Shown here piece by piece: positions 45,901 through 56,246 of a stretch of 64,000 nt of DNA (the stretch's first letter is position 1; each line of letters starts with the position of its first letter). Below the pieces are notes generated by a model. The model was not told the origin of the DNA. It made no database searches and saw only the letters and a program-made list of their open reading frames with translations. Origin of the DNA: Gracilariopsis chorda (Eukaryota > Rhodophyta > Florideophyceae > Gracilariales > Gracilariaceae); assembly GCA_003194525.1 (NCBI GenBank), contig NBIV01000229.1, forward strand, positions 62,001 through 126,000, written 5' to 3'. The position numbers and the translations under genes are program-made.

Positions 45901-47291
45901 AACTGGCACGAACTTGAGACACTGTGGTGTGTGTAGCTTTCTATTATAGACAACGAAAATGCATCTATAGAACATTAAATACCGTCGAAATCTGATCTGC
46001 TGTCTATGCAAGGTCCAAGTGTTTTCTGACCACAAACACCAGCACTTAAGGAGTATTATAATGACCAACTTGGCTTACTTGACGACTATGGTGTTGCTGT
46101 TCCTTTAGATTGTGCCCGTCATCCTGCAAATGCCAGCACTTTATATGTCCTTTGAGTTAAAGCGGCCTGAATCTGCACTGTTGGTCCATCTCAAGATTCT
46201 AGTTATCGAACCGCGGCTATCTTTCTGAACCGACACTGGGTGTTGACGCGTGGAATCCTCTTCAAGCGCTGCATCAACACCTTGTCTTTGGTCTGGAAGG
46301 ACATGAAGGCTCTGAAAGCTATCATAAAGATCGCCCAATAAGCTGCGCACAAGCTGTTTGTCATTCATATCTTGAGGGTAGAGCAAGCCTATCATGAAGA
46401 GGGAGTCCGAAGGCTAACATTTTTTTCATGGAGACTTCACTCTTGAGACACTTGAAAGGTAGGAAAGGCTTGGCCGCTAGCTCTTCCTTGTAACTGCGTA
46501 TGGTCCCATCGTTGAAAGAATTCCCAAACAAAACAACATGGCAGCTAAACAAAAAACTCGAAGAAAATGAGTTTCCGTGCAAACGACATGTACGGCTCCA
46601 TTCTGAGAGTGGTCTGGTAATAAAGGTCTAACCCATTGCGTCAGTAGTAAAGCATATTTATGAGGCCAAGTGATGTATCTAATGCCTAATTTCTTCTTCC
46701 AAGTATAATGTTTCCGGGAACGCACGAAACTTCTGTGTACTCTTGTATATGAACCTCATTCATATCTGAACTTGCCCTTCTATCATTATATTCTGCAAAG
46801 TTGAGAGGCTTCAAGAGAGGGAATGGCGTAATAATTGTTTTCACAATGAGCTAGCTTCCACCGGTGTGCACAGGATACCAGACTAAGTTCGAATTTCATG
46901 CTGAAGAATATGCATTCATTTCCTATCATTTGACGAAGCCAAACTTTCTTTCATCAAACCGACAGCCGACCGACTGCTGACAGCAAAAAAAAGCTTCCAC
47001 TAGCAAGTTTGGGGGCCTATATTACCATCATTCTGAATAAAGATTCTCCTACGGTCTCAACAATAGCCTGAAGTTATGATAGTGTTTGAATGCCGCTTGA
47101 GTCTCGTGCTAAGCCTTCGTGTAGTATAAGAGTGACTTTGAGAGTCCCAACCTCTTCCTTCCACAGCCTCTGCTTCTTCGAAAGCACGTCTCTATTCTGG
47201 AGAAGCTTTTGCATCCAGGAGCCTTTTCTTGGATTTCAGAGCAAAATCCTGGCTACAATTTTTGCCGAGCTCTCGTTTTCACTGAAAGCTC
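42995..47291. other. Long gene-poor stretch
   Basis: Only short frames occur. The least unlikely is minus 44411-44626 (71 codons, ending YPWHYQISYCKNDEEW), which has protein-like composition but no signal, domain or partner. A small GACA microsatellite lies near 44044-44061. Confidence 0.45.
44044..44061. repeat. Tetranucleotide microsatellite
   Basis: About four copies of CAGA/GACA in a row. Confidence 0.8.
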
Positions 47292-47978
47292 TTGGGTAGA
47301 ACGCATCAGTCAGCGCTCCTTCAACCCAATCAGCGTTGGGTATCTCCGCGAATCGCATCCTATCGGATTCATCAAGGTATGTCACGAACTTCAGTTGCTA
47401 TTCAAAAAGGGGTTCTTGACAACCCTCATGAAGGCTTTCCGACAAAGAAGCTACGAAGAGTAAGAATATGCCCTATTCCGGAAATCATCCCAGATGTGGA
47501 CTATGATCGCTTGAGAGATGTTGATGATTGTGGGTCAAGCGTCCAAAAACATGTCTCTGAATCCAGAGGGAATTCTGGCCTTGCTGCAAGGACTTCTACA
47601 GGTTTAGAGAGTCAGAAAATTGACACAAATAACAACATGCACAATCGAAGCGATCAAAAGAAGAGAGTGAAGGATGAACATACATCATCAGTTGATGGAC
47701 CTGATTTGGAGGAAGATGAAATAATGCCTGGTCGTGCACCCAGTCGGAATTCAGTTCGCGCAGGAAACAGTGAGCCATCCAAGCACAATAGTGGCCAATC
47801 TTCAGTCCAAAAGGAATGTGCTAGAAATCGCACGTCTGATGATTGGGATTGGAAATGTTTTGCCAGACAAATGCTGAGTAAAGGTTCTATGGACCGACCT
47901 TTACCTCGTAGTATTAAGAAAAAGCATTGCACCAACCATGAGCAAGAAGATGAAGAAAGGAAGAGTACGAAAGAATGA
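47292..47978 (+). CDS. Hypothetical hydrophilic protein
   Basis: A 228-codon frame that I do not recognise. After an N terminus of doubtful coding status (about 50 residues) comes a mixed segment, RRVRICPIPEIIPDVDYDRL. A long charged, Ser/Asn/Lys-rich and probably disordered region follows. Near the end are DDWDWKCFARQML and a basic patch, SIKKKHC. There is no signal peptide or membrane segment, unlike the other host genes here. The start is uncertain: the first 50 codons overlap another open frame, so a short upstream exon is possible. Confidence 0.4.
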   Translation: MGRTHQSALLQPNQRWVSPRIASYRIHQGMSRTSVAIQKGVLDNPHEGFPTKKLRRVRICPIPEIIPDVDYDRLRDVDDCGSSVQKHVSESRGNSGLAARTSTGLESQKIDTNNNMHNRSDQKKRVKDEHTSSVDGPDLEEDEIMPGRAPSRNSVRAGNSEPSKHNSGQSSVQKECARNRTSDDWDWKCFARQMLSKGSMDRPLPRSIKKKHCTNHEQEDEERKSTKE

Positions 47979-48261
47979 GCATGTATTGGTGAAGCGAATG
48001 ATGTGATTGAGCGAAGGTGGTCATGCAGACCCTGTGCACGCCTAGAGATTTTGGCACGCTATCGTAGTTATGAATCTAGTTACGCAGCTTTCCTGCGCAG
48101 CGTTTGTGTGGTACAAGTAAAAAAATGTACGTAGTAGAGTGCCATACAAAGGAACACAAGAAGCATGTTTGGACTTCATGAAACTCTGCAGTCTACGTTT
48201 GTGTTATCTTTGAATACCCTCTGTGTACGAAACATAACGAAATCCTCCTCCACAACACGCT

Positions 48262-48883
48262 TGATGGTATGTCGTGCCGGCGTCAATCGTTGAACGTCTG
48301 GACGCAATATCAAAGGTAGCATAGAACGTAAGTCAAACCCGATACCTCGAAACGAAAAAACACTCGAGCGTACTGCGTCCGGGCACAAGTCGAGGGACCA
48401 GAATAAAATCCTGGACGCGGTTACCTGTCCAGACAAAAAGTCTGTACACTTTTTTTCGGGGAACGGAAAACGTCCGGGAGGAAATGCTTTCACAGTCCAG
48501 TTCTCCGGGTGGTCGCGCAACCGGCAAGGTATTGGGCACACCGCTCTGGGTCCCCTCTGCCTTCTCGCACTCGCGCTCAAAGTTGGCAGAGTATTTATTA
48601 GCTGTGTTAGCAGCTGCAACCCGATTTTCTACACAGGTAAATCAAATCAGAACTGTGTTCTGTGAATTATAGGCACAAAGTGGCCTCATAATTCAAGGTC
48701 CCACCTATCAAAGATAGATATAGATTAGTCTCAGCGAAGTGTCCGCGGGACCTGCTAAACCAAGTCCGCACATCCGCCACCAGACTAATCTCCTGATCTC
48801 ATCAACTGGATTGAACGCCAGCGGGCCTTCTCCGGTACATACGTAGCGTCCCTCTACGCAGAGATCGGTGGAGCCTTACATCA
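48262..48883 (-). repeat. 3' LTR of young family B element
   Basis: 622 bases. On the plus strand it runs from TGATGGTATG to CTTACATCA. Almost identical to 53624-54245. Confidence 0.95.
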
Positions 48884-48935
48884 TTGCTCCAAGAACTTAT
48901 CTGCGAAAGCAGGATTTGGTTCTGTTTGGAAGAGG

Positions 48936-51900
48936 TTACACCGACGCTGCAACGCGCTGTTGGCGACGGGTTCCAGCCTTCCGTATCTCTTCGAGGAACT
49001 CTTTCACGAGAGTAGGAACGTCTTCCTGCATCAGCTCGAGAGATACCCAATCGTTTTCGGTTTCGTCGAAACCTTTCCAGCTTGTCAAAAGCTGCACAGT
49101 TCCGTCGCGGACCTTTATGTCCTGGAACTCTTTGACCACCAGGAGCTCATTCTCCTGGTACGCCAGTTGGTTGCGGACCTCTTCCGTTATCTCGAAGTCC
49201 TTGTTTCTGAAAAACTTGAGGCGGCGTCCATGGACCTCACTGCGCGCTCCCGTCAGTAGGTCCTCGACCTCGAAGATGTATTCCGTCAGACACGCAGTTA
49301 CGCGGTACGGTCCTCTCCAGCGGACCGACGGCTTGCGTCCACGATCCTTGCGGTAGACTCCACGAAGTACGTAGTCTCCTTCTGTGAAGTTGATGGGGCG
49401 AACGTTAGTGCGGTTGTTGTGTCTGCGAACTTCGTCCTCGCGTTTCTTTGATGTTGTCCGAACCACATCACGGTGCATGTCGTCCAATGCGCTGTGCAAA
49501 TCCTCAATAGTCATCAACTGCTTAGCCCTAATCTCTTCTATGGTCTTGATCAGAATTTTGTTCTGGACACTGGATTTGACGGATAAAAGGGGATTGTTCT
49601 GAGGTAGACCCGTGAACACATTTAACGGACAGCGATTACCGAGCCGAGTTAAAGGAGAATTGTTGAGCACAGATTGTACCAGCGGTACGACCGACGGCCA
49701 TGAACGTTGTGGGAGTTGGAACTCGGACAGTAGTGCCCGCATCGCTCGAAGTAGCTCGCGGCAAACGACCTCTACTGTTCCGTTGCTCCATGGGCAATAG
49801 GCCAGCGTGAAATGGTGCGAACCGTTGGTTTGTTCACGGAGAGCGCGGACGACTTCATTCTTGAAATGCGTGCCCCTGTCAGAGACCCACTGTACCACGG
49901 TGCCAAATGACGCAAACCATGACAATAGCGCATTTGCTGTGGATACAGCATCGGCTTCGGTGGTTGGCACGAGCCAAACGTACCCGCTGAAGTCGTCCTT
50001 GATGACGAGCACGTAACAGAATTCATCTTCGCCTTTTGAAATGTAGCAGTAGTCGAAGTGAATCATCTCATTGGGTTTCCCGGCGTGGAGAGCGTGGCCG
50101 AGCGGTCTCGGGACGGTTTCTCCAGTTTCGGTTGCGAGACAATGTAGGCAAGAGCGAACAAAGGTTTCCACATCCTTCGTAATGGAGGTCCACCAGAAGT
50201 GAGCTTTCACGGTAGTCAGCGTCGTACGCCAACCTCTGTGTCCTCCTAATCCAGTGTGAGCCGCGATCAATATACGTAGCTGCAGCAACTGATCTTCTTC
50301 CGGAATCCAAACAACACCGTTCTCGTTGACCAGAATTTCGTTCTGTTCAGAAAAAGATTTGCGTGCACTTTCCTTGTGCTTGCGTTGAGATTTCTTGATA
50401 TCTTCAGGCCTTGGCCAATCGAGTTTCGGATCCAAATGCGGCGAAACTGGCGCCAGCATGAGTGACTTCAACCTGCGAAACCTGGCAACGCGGACGGTCG
50501 ACTTTCCTTGCACTGCCCATCGAGTTAACATATCAGCCCACACATTCCGTTCACCAGCTAGATGCTCAATGACGTACCTGAACGCGCTGAGCTTTACCGC
50601 ACATCTCATCAGTTTGCAAGCGGTATGTCTGGCCATACCCGGATTCTGACCGTACGGGTCGAAAAGGTAGACCAGGTTGGCGTGGTCGGTAAAGATGGCT
50701 ACTGTTCTGCCCATGATGATGTAGTCTAGCCGACACATGGCTTCGACAACAGGGAACGCTTCTTTTTCCGGCACACTCCAGCTGCGTGCAGGACCAGTGA
50801 AGGCGCCTGAGAGGAATGAGAGAGGCTCGTGGTCCTGCTTCTCTACTTCCTTCTTGATATCTTCCCGGGATACCTGAGTAAGAATGGCTGACCAATGTGT
50901 CTCCGAGGCATCTGTGAATAAGCACAGACAACTATTCTGCTTCGGGTGGGCAAGTTCCGTGGAGCGAGCTAATCTTTGCTTGATGATAGCGAAAGCAGAA
51001 TCATGTTCTGCACCCCATAGGCTTGCGAGAGGGATCTTGGACACCTTGCGTTTCGTTCGTCCTCCTGCCTGCTGGTATACGGATTCCATCAGTTCATGTA
51101 GCGGTGCTACAATATTGGCATAGGAAGGGATAGATGTGCGCATCCAGTTTGTAGCGCAAAGAAACTGTTGGAGATCACCTCCCAATGTTGGCGTGCGCAT
51201 CTGGATAAGAGCATCCAGTTGGCGCGGATCGAAACGTACACCAGAGGCAGAGATGGTGCGTCCGCAGAACTTCGCCTCCTTCAGGAAGAGTTGAGATTTC
51301 TCGGCATGAATCTTGAATCCGTACTTTTCACAGACGGCGAAGAAAGCTTCCAAAACATCAAGGAGCTCTTCTTCGGAAATAGCATGAAGGAGAAAATCAT
51401 CAAGCCATTGGAGGAAACGCTTGACCTTTTCTTGAAAAGCAGAATGAGTGACTGCTTGATAGTGGTTTCCTGCATCCGTGCTGCCCTGCAACAGACGCGT
51501 TGAAGAGTAGACACCCAGCGGGGTCTGTATTGACATCATCTCTTGGGATTCGGTGGCAATCGGGATCTGCCAGTAGGCATGTGCCATGTCAACTTTAGCG
51601 AAGCATGTGCTACCCTGTACGGTTTGGAGCTGTGACTCCAGGTGAGGCATAGCCGAAACTATTGGCTCCGTTTGAGAATTCGGTCCTCTCAAGTCCACAG
51701 TGAATCGAAACCCTTCGCTGCCCGGCTTAGGCACAGCTAAGGCAGGGCTCGCCCAACGGGCTGTCGGATTCTTGAAAACAGCGCCAACCTTCTCGAGTTT
51801 ACGAATGGTGCTTGCGATGAAAGCTGTCTGCGGCGGAGCGTATCTTCGCTGAGGTGAGCGGAAAGGAGCGGCGTTTGCCTTGGGTAAGATGGTGAGAGGT

Positions 51901-53546
51901 GTCACCTTGGCTGGAGGATCAGGACCAAGTTGGATACGGAAAACTTTCCTGTACCGATTCAAAGATGTCGAAAGCATGGCACAGCCTTTCTCGGACATCC
52001 CATTCTCTTTCGCTTCCTTTAGCATTCTATTGAAAGCTTTGTCGATGTCTTCCTTCTTGTCGACACCGATGTTTGCACCTGCAGCCTCTGGCAAATCAAT
52101 GGGATCATCATCGACTGAATTGTATCGCATTCCGTTGTATGCAGCTCGCGCTATCTTCACCTCCGATCCATCGAGTTCGTCGAAACTTTTTCCGTGCAGC
52201 GTCTGTCCGACGTTCTCAAGGTGGGACTTCAGGTTAAAACCCATCTTCTTCAGCAACGGGCGTCCCAGCAGGACCTCGTCCATGGCTTGGTCGACAACCA
52301 GGAAAGGAATATGGTGAATTCGAATCGGCAAATTTGTATTTGGAAGCATTATGGTCACAGATAGCTTCACTCTGCGTGAGGCCGTGAACGTGATCGGGTT
52401 TTCGTGGGACCCACGGATTGCGGGGCAAAGTGATACCTTCTCAGGAAGTGCTTCGTACTGTAGATCCGGGACGGCAGCAATCAACTTCTCGAACTGGACG
52501 AGAGACAGTGCACTTTCGTCAGAGCCGTAGTCGCCTAAGGCCACAAATGGTACTGAGTCCTCAATCATTACCTTGTAACGGCCCTCTTCTTCATCGGTAT
52601 GATCTTCACCTTGTGCACGGACGCTTTTGAAACGGGCAGGACTCGGCTTCCTCTTTCCAGCGCGGTACTCGTCGAGCAACTCCTTCTTCCGTTCCTCACT
52701 CGAGTTTGGACACTCCATGACCCGGTGAATACCGTCACAGTCCGGGTTGAGACAAGGCTTGTCCCAGGTGGAGCGAGACTTGTCGCTAGCCCTGGCCTTC
52801 GGATAGTTTTGGCGCGGATTGGGAGTCGTTTTCTGCTTCCTTCTGGGACCAGAATATTTTTCTGTTCCCTCAGCATCGAAAACACGCTTGCCTTTGCGTG
52901 GTGTACGCTTGTTCAACCTGCCGCGGGCAATTTCACCCTGAGCTACCTCAACCGCTATGGCACTGACACGAGTCTGGAAGAAGGACAAGCTAGACTTCTG
53001 TTCACCAGTCCAACAGTCCCTAGCGGAGCGGATGCGTTCGCGAAGCTCTGGCGGTTCGAGCTTCTGCACGAGTTTCCAAATGAGGGACTTGCAAGTCTCC
53101 TTGTCATCGATTACTTCAGAAGCGTTGTTTTTGTCGAGGGCGCTCACGATTTTGACGATGAAACTTAGCGCGGCTCCACTGGGGTCTTGCTTGTTCACCT
53201 CATACTTGACGGTCTCTAGGGCAGAGCGCACGCGTTCAGTCAAATCCTCCGGAGCGGTTTCTAGTCTGGTATCAAACCAGGCCTTCACACTTGTGTCAGT
53301 AGACTGGCCGGCGTTAGATGCGCCCTCGATTTGCCGAAGTAGACACAGACTCTGCAGTAGCACAGGGTCGAGGCACTGTCGAATGGTTGCAGGAACAATC
53401 TGGCGAGAGGCATCGCGTGTGCGATTAAGATCGTTGACTTTTTCCTTGTACGCAGTGTACTCAATGTCAAATTTGATAAGGTCGGGCTGTGTGACATCCT
53501 TCAGAACAGGAGCATTCAGTGTTGATAAAACACCGAACGAAGACAT
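48936..53546 (-). CDS. Gag-pol polyprotein with C-terminal chromodomain (family B)
   Basis: 1536 residues in one frame. Gag occupies about residues 1-290 with a zinc knuckle C265, C270, H274, C279. Protease follows near residue 338. Reverse transcriptase contains VDLRGPN, KVDMAHAYWQIP and the active site QWLDD (tryptophan in place of the usual tyrosine or phenylalanine). RNase H has FTDAS and the FTDHANLVYL block. Integrase has a zinc-binding region ending SCLHC and catalytic acids in HFDY, SDRG and GTVEVV. A chromodomain (TSWKGFDETENDW) closes the protein and is expected to guide integration into chromatin. Single-frame polyproteins are normally cut by the element's own protease. The frame looks whole. 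Confidence 0.93.
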   Translation of the reverse strand: MSSFGVLSTLNAPVLKDVTQPDLIKFDIEYTAYKEKVNDLNRTRDASRQIVPATIRQCLDPVLLQSLCLLRQIEGASNAGQSTDTSVKAWFDTRLETAPEDLTERVRSALETVKYEVNKQDPSGAALSFIVKIVSALDKNNASEVIDDKETCKSLIWKLVQKLEPPELRERIRSARDCWTGEQKSSLSFFQTRVSAIAVEVAQGEIARGRLNKRTPRKGKRVFDAEGTEKYSGPRRKQKTTPNPRQNYPKARASDKSRSTWDKPCLNPDCDGIHRVMECPNSSEERKKELLDEYRAGKRKPSPARFKSVRAQGEDHTDEEEGRYKVMIEDSVPFVALGDYGSDESALSLVQFEKLIAAVPDLQYEALPEKVSLCPAIRGSHENPITFTASRRVKLSVTIMLPNTNLPIRIHHIPFLVVDQAMDEVLLGRPLLKKMGFNLKSHLENVGQTLHGKSFDELDGSEVKIARAAYNGMRYNSVDDDPIDLPEAAGANIGVDKKEDIDKAFNRMLKEAKENGMSEKGCAMLSTSLNRYRKVFRIQLGPDPPAKVTPLTILPKANAAPFRSPQRRYAPPQTAFIASTIRKLEKVGAVFKNPTARWASPALAVPKPGSEGFRFTVDLRGPNSQTEPIVSAMPHLESQLQTVQGSTCFAKVDMAHAYWQIPIATESQEMMSIQTPLGVYSSTRLLQGSTDAGNHYQAVTHSAFQEKVKRFLQWLDDFLLHAISEEELLDVLEAFFAVCEKYGFKIHAEKSQLFLKEAKFCGRTISASGVRFDPRQLDALIQMRTPTLGGDLQQFLCATNWMRTSIPSYANIVAPLHELMESVYQQAGGRTKRKVSKIPLASLWGAEHDSAFAIIKQRLARSTELAHPKQNSCLCLFTDASETHWSAILTQVSREDIKKEVEKQDHEPLSFLSGAFTGPARSWSVPEKEAFPVVEAMCRLDYIIMGRTVAIFTDHANLVYLFDPYGQNPGMARHTACKLMRCAVKLSAFRYVIEHLAGERNVWADMLTRWAVQGKSTVRVARFRRLKSLMLAPVSPHLDPKLDWPRPEDIKKSQRKHKESARKSFSEQNEILVNENGVVWIPEEDQLLQLRILIAAHTGLGGHRGWRTTLTTVKAHFWWTSITKDVETFVRSCLHCLATETGETVPRPLGHALHAGKPNEMIHFDYCYISKGEDEFCYVLVIKDDFSGYVWLVPTTEADAVSTANALLSWFASFGTVVQWVSDRGTHFKNEVVRALREQTNGSHHFTLAYCPWSNGTVEVVCRELLRAMRALLSEFQLPQRSWPSVVPLVQSVLNNSPLTRLGNRCPLNVFTGLPQNNPLLSVKSSVQNKILIKTIEEIRAKQLMTIEDLHSALDDMHRDVVRTTSKKREDEVRRHNNRTNVRPINFTEGDYVLRGVYRKDRGRKPSVRWRGPYRVTACLTEYIFEVEDLLTGARSEVHGRRLKFFRNKDFEITEEVRNQLAYQENELLVVKEFQDIKVRDGTVQLLTSWKGFDETENDWVSLELMQEDVPTLVKEFLEEIRKAGTRRQQRVAASV

Positions 53547-53623
53547 TGCACCTGTGGTTGGTCACTCACGCTCTTAGATATCAGCACGGCACCGACAAAA
53601 TACTCTTTAGAGACAAAGCGCTT

Positions 53624-54245
53624 TGATGGTATGTCGTGCCGGCGTCAATCGTTGAACGTCTGGACGCAATATCAAAGGTAGCATAGAACGTAAGTCAAAC
53701 CCGATACCTCGAAACGAAAAAACACTCGAGCGTACTGCGTCCGGGCACAAGTCGAGGGACCAGAATAAAATCCTGGACGCGGTTACCTGTCCAGACAAAA
53801 AGTCTGTACACTCTTTTTCGGGGAACGGAAAACGTCCGGGAGGAAATGCTTTCACAGTCCAGTTCTCCGGGTGGTCGCGCAACCGGCAAGGTATTGGGCA
53901 CACCGCTCTGGGTCCCCTCTGCCTTCTCGCACTCGCGCTCAAAGTTGGCAGAGTATTTATTAGCTGTGTTAGCAGCTGCAACCCGATTTTCTACACAGGT
54001 AAATCAAATCAGAACTGTGTTCTGTGAATTATAGGCACAACGTGGCCTCATAATTCAAGGTCCCACCTATCAAAGATAGATATAGATTAGTCTCAGCGAA
54101 GTGTCCGCGGGACCTGCTAAACCAAGTCCGCACATCCGCCACCAGACTAATCTCCTGATCTCATCAACTGGATTGAACGCCAGCGGGCCTTCTCCGGTAC
54201 ATACGTAGCGTCCCTCTACGCAGAGATCGGTGGAGCCTTACATCA
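53624..54245 (-). repeat. 5' LTR of young family B element
   Basis: Partner of 48262-48883, followed directly by the ACGCT duplication. Confidence 0.95.
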
Positions 54246-55019
54246 ACGCTCTTGTAAGTACCATGTGCGTAAGGTACGTCAAGGTGTATTACGGACAGTC
54301 CGACATATCTCGTGTCTTGTGTAAGCCATTGCTGAGTTCTCTACACCGACAGTGCCCTCGATGCTTGCCATTCACTCACAGCAGCTCATGAAGAATGGAG
54401 AGCTTCTTGTGTAGACTACCATGGATACATCACGTAAACTGAGTTCGAGTTTTGAACGAAAAAGGTAGACTTTGGTATCAATCCCCACTTTTGAATTTTT
54501 GAATGAGAAGCCTTCTTGGCGGGATCACGTGATCACGCGAACGCGGAAGTTGCTTGCTTTTTAGCCTTTGCTGAGACTTGTACTCCTATCCTAATCTAAT
54601 ATCAAAAAGAAATTGCTTTATAGCAGGTTTAGAATCACTGATTAAATCTGTTGAGATATCATTCTGTTTGATCCTGAAACTTGGACCGCGTGTTCGATAG
54701 GGAGCGTTTCGTTCCCTGAACAAATGAGCATCTTCTAGGCAACAGGTACGAACATTTAGAAAGTAACGCCTAACCCGTACCAGTGCGAAGCACAAAGGGT
54801 TATCCTTCTACCACTCTACCTTGGCTTATGAGTTTTAATGGGTAGTACAGAAGCCGGTAACCGTTCTGAAGTGTCATCTATACGAAAGACCTCAACGAAC
54901 AAGACGATATAAACTGGCGAAGTTCCTCATTTTTCTGAGTTGACTGAGCATGCACTGGCGCACATGAACACTGGCGTAAATGAACGTTATAGAACAATTC
55001 TCTCGCACTAAAGAGCAGC
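54246..55019. other. No gene seen
   Basis: Unique sequence between the young element and the next gene's stop codon. The target site just left of the element joins to CTTGTAAGTACC on the right, which resembles a 5' splice site, but I found no coding sequence around it. Confidence 0.45.
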
Positions 55020-56246
55020 TCAGTTTGCTCCTGGACAGGCAGCAATCTCCACGAAGCCCCGTCGTACTTCTCCTACTTCATTCAAAGGGATGTAATTATC
55101 AAACATCGTGAACGACACATCGCATACTACATCAAATCCGGGCCGACAGTTGAGCGTACTCTGCACTTGAAAAGTCTTCCTAACTTGTGGATCCTGTATG
55201 ACGAATCTCCCCCCGAGTGAAGAGTTGAATCGAATGAATGATCCGCATTCTGTTCTCGGACCAACGTCAGGTTGAGCGAAGAACTGCGTACCCTGTAGCC
55301 TTACTACGCTGCCAGGAATTTCCGAACGCCCCCCTACTGATCGCCGACTCACTTCCTTAACAACCGAAGTGAGTTCTGGTACATTCCCTCCGGGAAGAAT
55401 TTCACCATTTGTTTCTCGGACAACTTTCGAAATGCATTCGTTCACATTATCTTCATTTGTCAACCATACAACAGAGGTGCCAGTTTGTCGAACAACCTGC
55501 ACAACTTCATCCCGAGTGAAGAACTCTTCGCAAGAATCATTCGAATAAGAGTTCTCATAGGCTAGCACGATGACTCGACGACGGGACGTCCATCGCACCA
55601 AAGCGCTCGTGGAAGCCAGCATTAAAGCTCTAAGAACTTCACTTGGGTTCGTCGGTTGCAACTGTCTCCGGTTTATCGTAAAGGCGCTTGCAGCTGGTAT
55701 TTGAATTGAAGGTTGCCTAATCACTCGTAAGGAACGTAGTCCAAAGTCGGCAACAGATCCAAATTGTGCGGCGGCGATACGCCCAAGCCGATTCAGCCTT
55801 GAAACCGCTCTAAGTACTGCCATTCTGGAGAAGCCTCGACTCAAACTTGGAGCAGATCCTGTGTCTATGAGAAGAAGTACCTCAAGATCGAACCGTGGGA
55901 AAAAGGTGACGTTGAACTCACTTTGTTCAGTGTCTTTAAGTTTAAGAGAGGCCCGAGTTATAGTTTCGGATGCACACACATCGATTGAGACGTCGGTAGC
56001 CGGATTGGGACAGCTCAAACCTTGGTTAGCACAAATATCAATCTGGGCATATGGAAACGAAAATGGTGGCCGACTATGGCATGCACTGCCTTCGCAGTCA
56101 AGAGGAGAGCATTTCGGTGAGCATGAGACCTTCAGGAACGCCTTCTCTCGGCACTGGGACAGAGCTGTACTCGCCAGAAGAACGAACGAGATTACTTGGA
56201 GCAATCTGATGGAGCTTGACTTGGCATACATGGTGCTGTTTAACAC
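55020..56246 (-). CDS. Secreted protein with degenerate integrin-beta/VWA-like domain
   Basis: 408 residues, or 403 from the second ATG at 56231, which leaves a tidier signal peptide ending in ALSQ. A cysteine-rich segment of about 70 residues follows (CSPKCSPLDCEGSAC), then a Rossmann-like A domain from about residue 115. That domain has the strand LEVLLLIDTGSA, a central RRVIVLAYENS strand and a TSVVWLTNED strand. The metal site is not a DxSxS, so metal binding may be lost. The tail contains paired cysteines and a FIRFNSSLGGRFVI block similar to VQFNSTMGNRFFL in the neighbour at 57666-58928. The two genes are divergent. An extracellular role is inferred from the signal peptide. A remote relation to integrin beta A domains is a guess from order of features. 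Confidence 0.75.
   Translation of the reverse strand: MLNSTMYAKSSSIRLLQVISFVLLASTALSQCREKAFLKVSCSPKCSPLDCEGSACHSRPPFSFPYAQIDICANQGLSCPNPATDVSIDVCASETITRASLKLKDTEQSEFNVTFFPRFDLEVLLLIDTGSAPSLSRGFSRMAVLRAVSRLNRLGRIAAAQFGSVADFGLRSLRVIRQPSIQIPAASAFTINRRQLQPTNPSEVLRALMLASTSALVRWTSRRRVIVLAYENSYSNDSCEEFFTRDEVVQVVRQTGTSVVWLTNEDNVNECISKVVRETNGEILPGGNVPELTSVVKEVSRRSVGGRSEIPGSVVRLQGTQFFAQPDVGPRTECGSFIRFNSSLGGRFVIQDPQVRKTFQVQSTLNCRPGFDVVCDVSFTMFDNYIPLNEVGEVRRGFVEIAACPGAN

Larger units (their letters stand above)
48262..54245 (-). mobile_element. Young, apparently whole family B chromodomain gypsy-type element
   Basis: A 5,984-base element with 622-base LTRs (48262-48883 and 53624-54245) that differ at only two or so positions by eye. 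A perfect ACGCT target duplication lies at 48257-48261 and 54246-54250. One 1536-codon frame carries everything from gag to chromodomain. No TGG-type primer site follows the 5' LTR, and no strong polypurine tract precedes the 3' LTR, so priming may be atypical. The LTR identity implies insertion very recently on an evolutionary scale. Confidence 0.95.

Noticed and set aside
48176-48619. 147-codon minus frame in the family B LTR, repeated at 53607-53981
   Set aside because: It lies within the LTR. The part shared by both copies is simply the LTR sequence, and the unshared end is flanking DNA.
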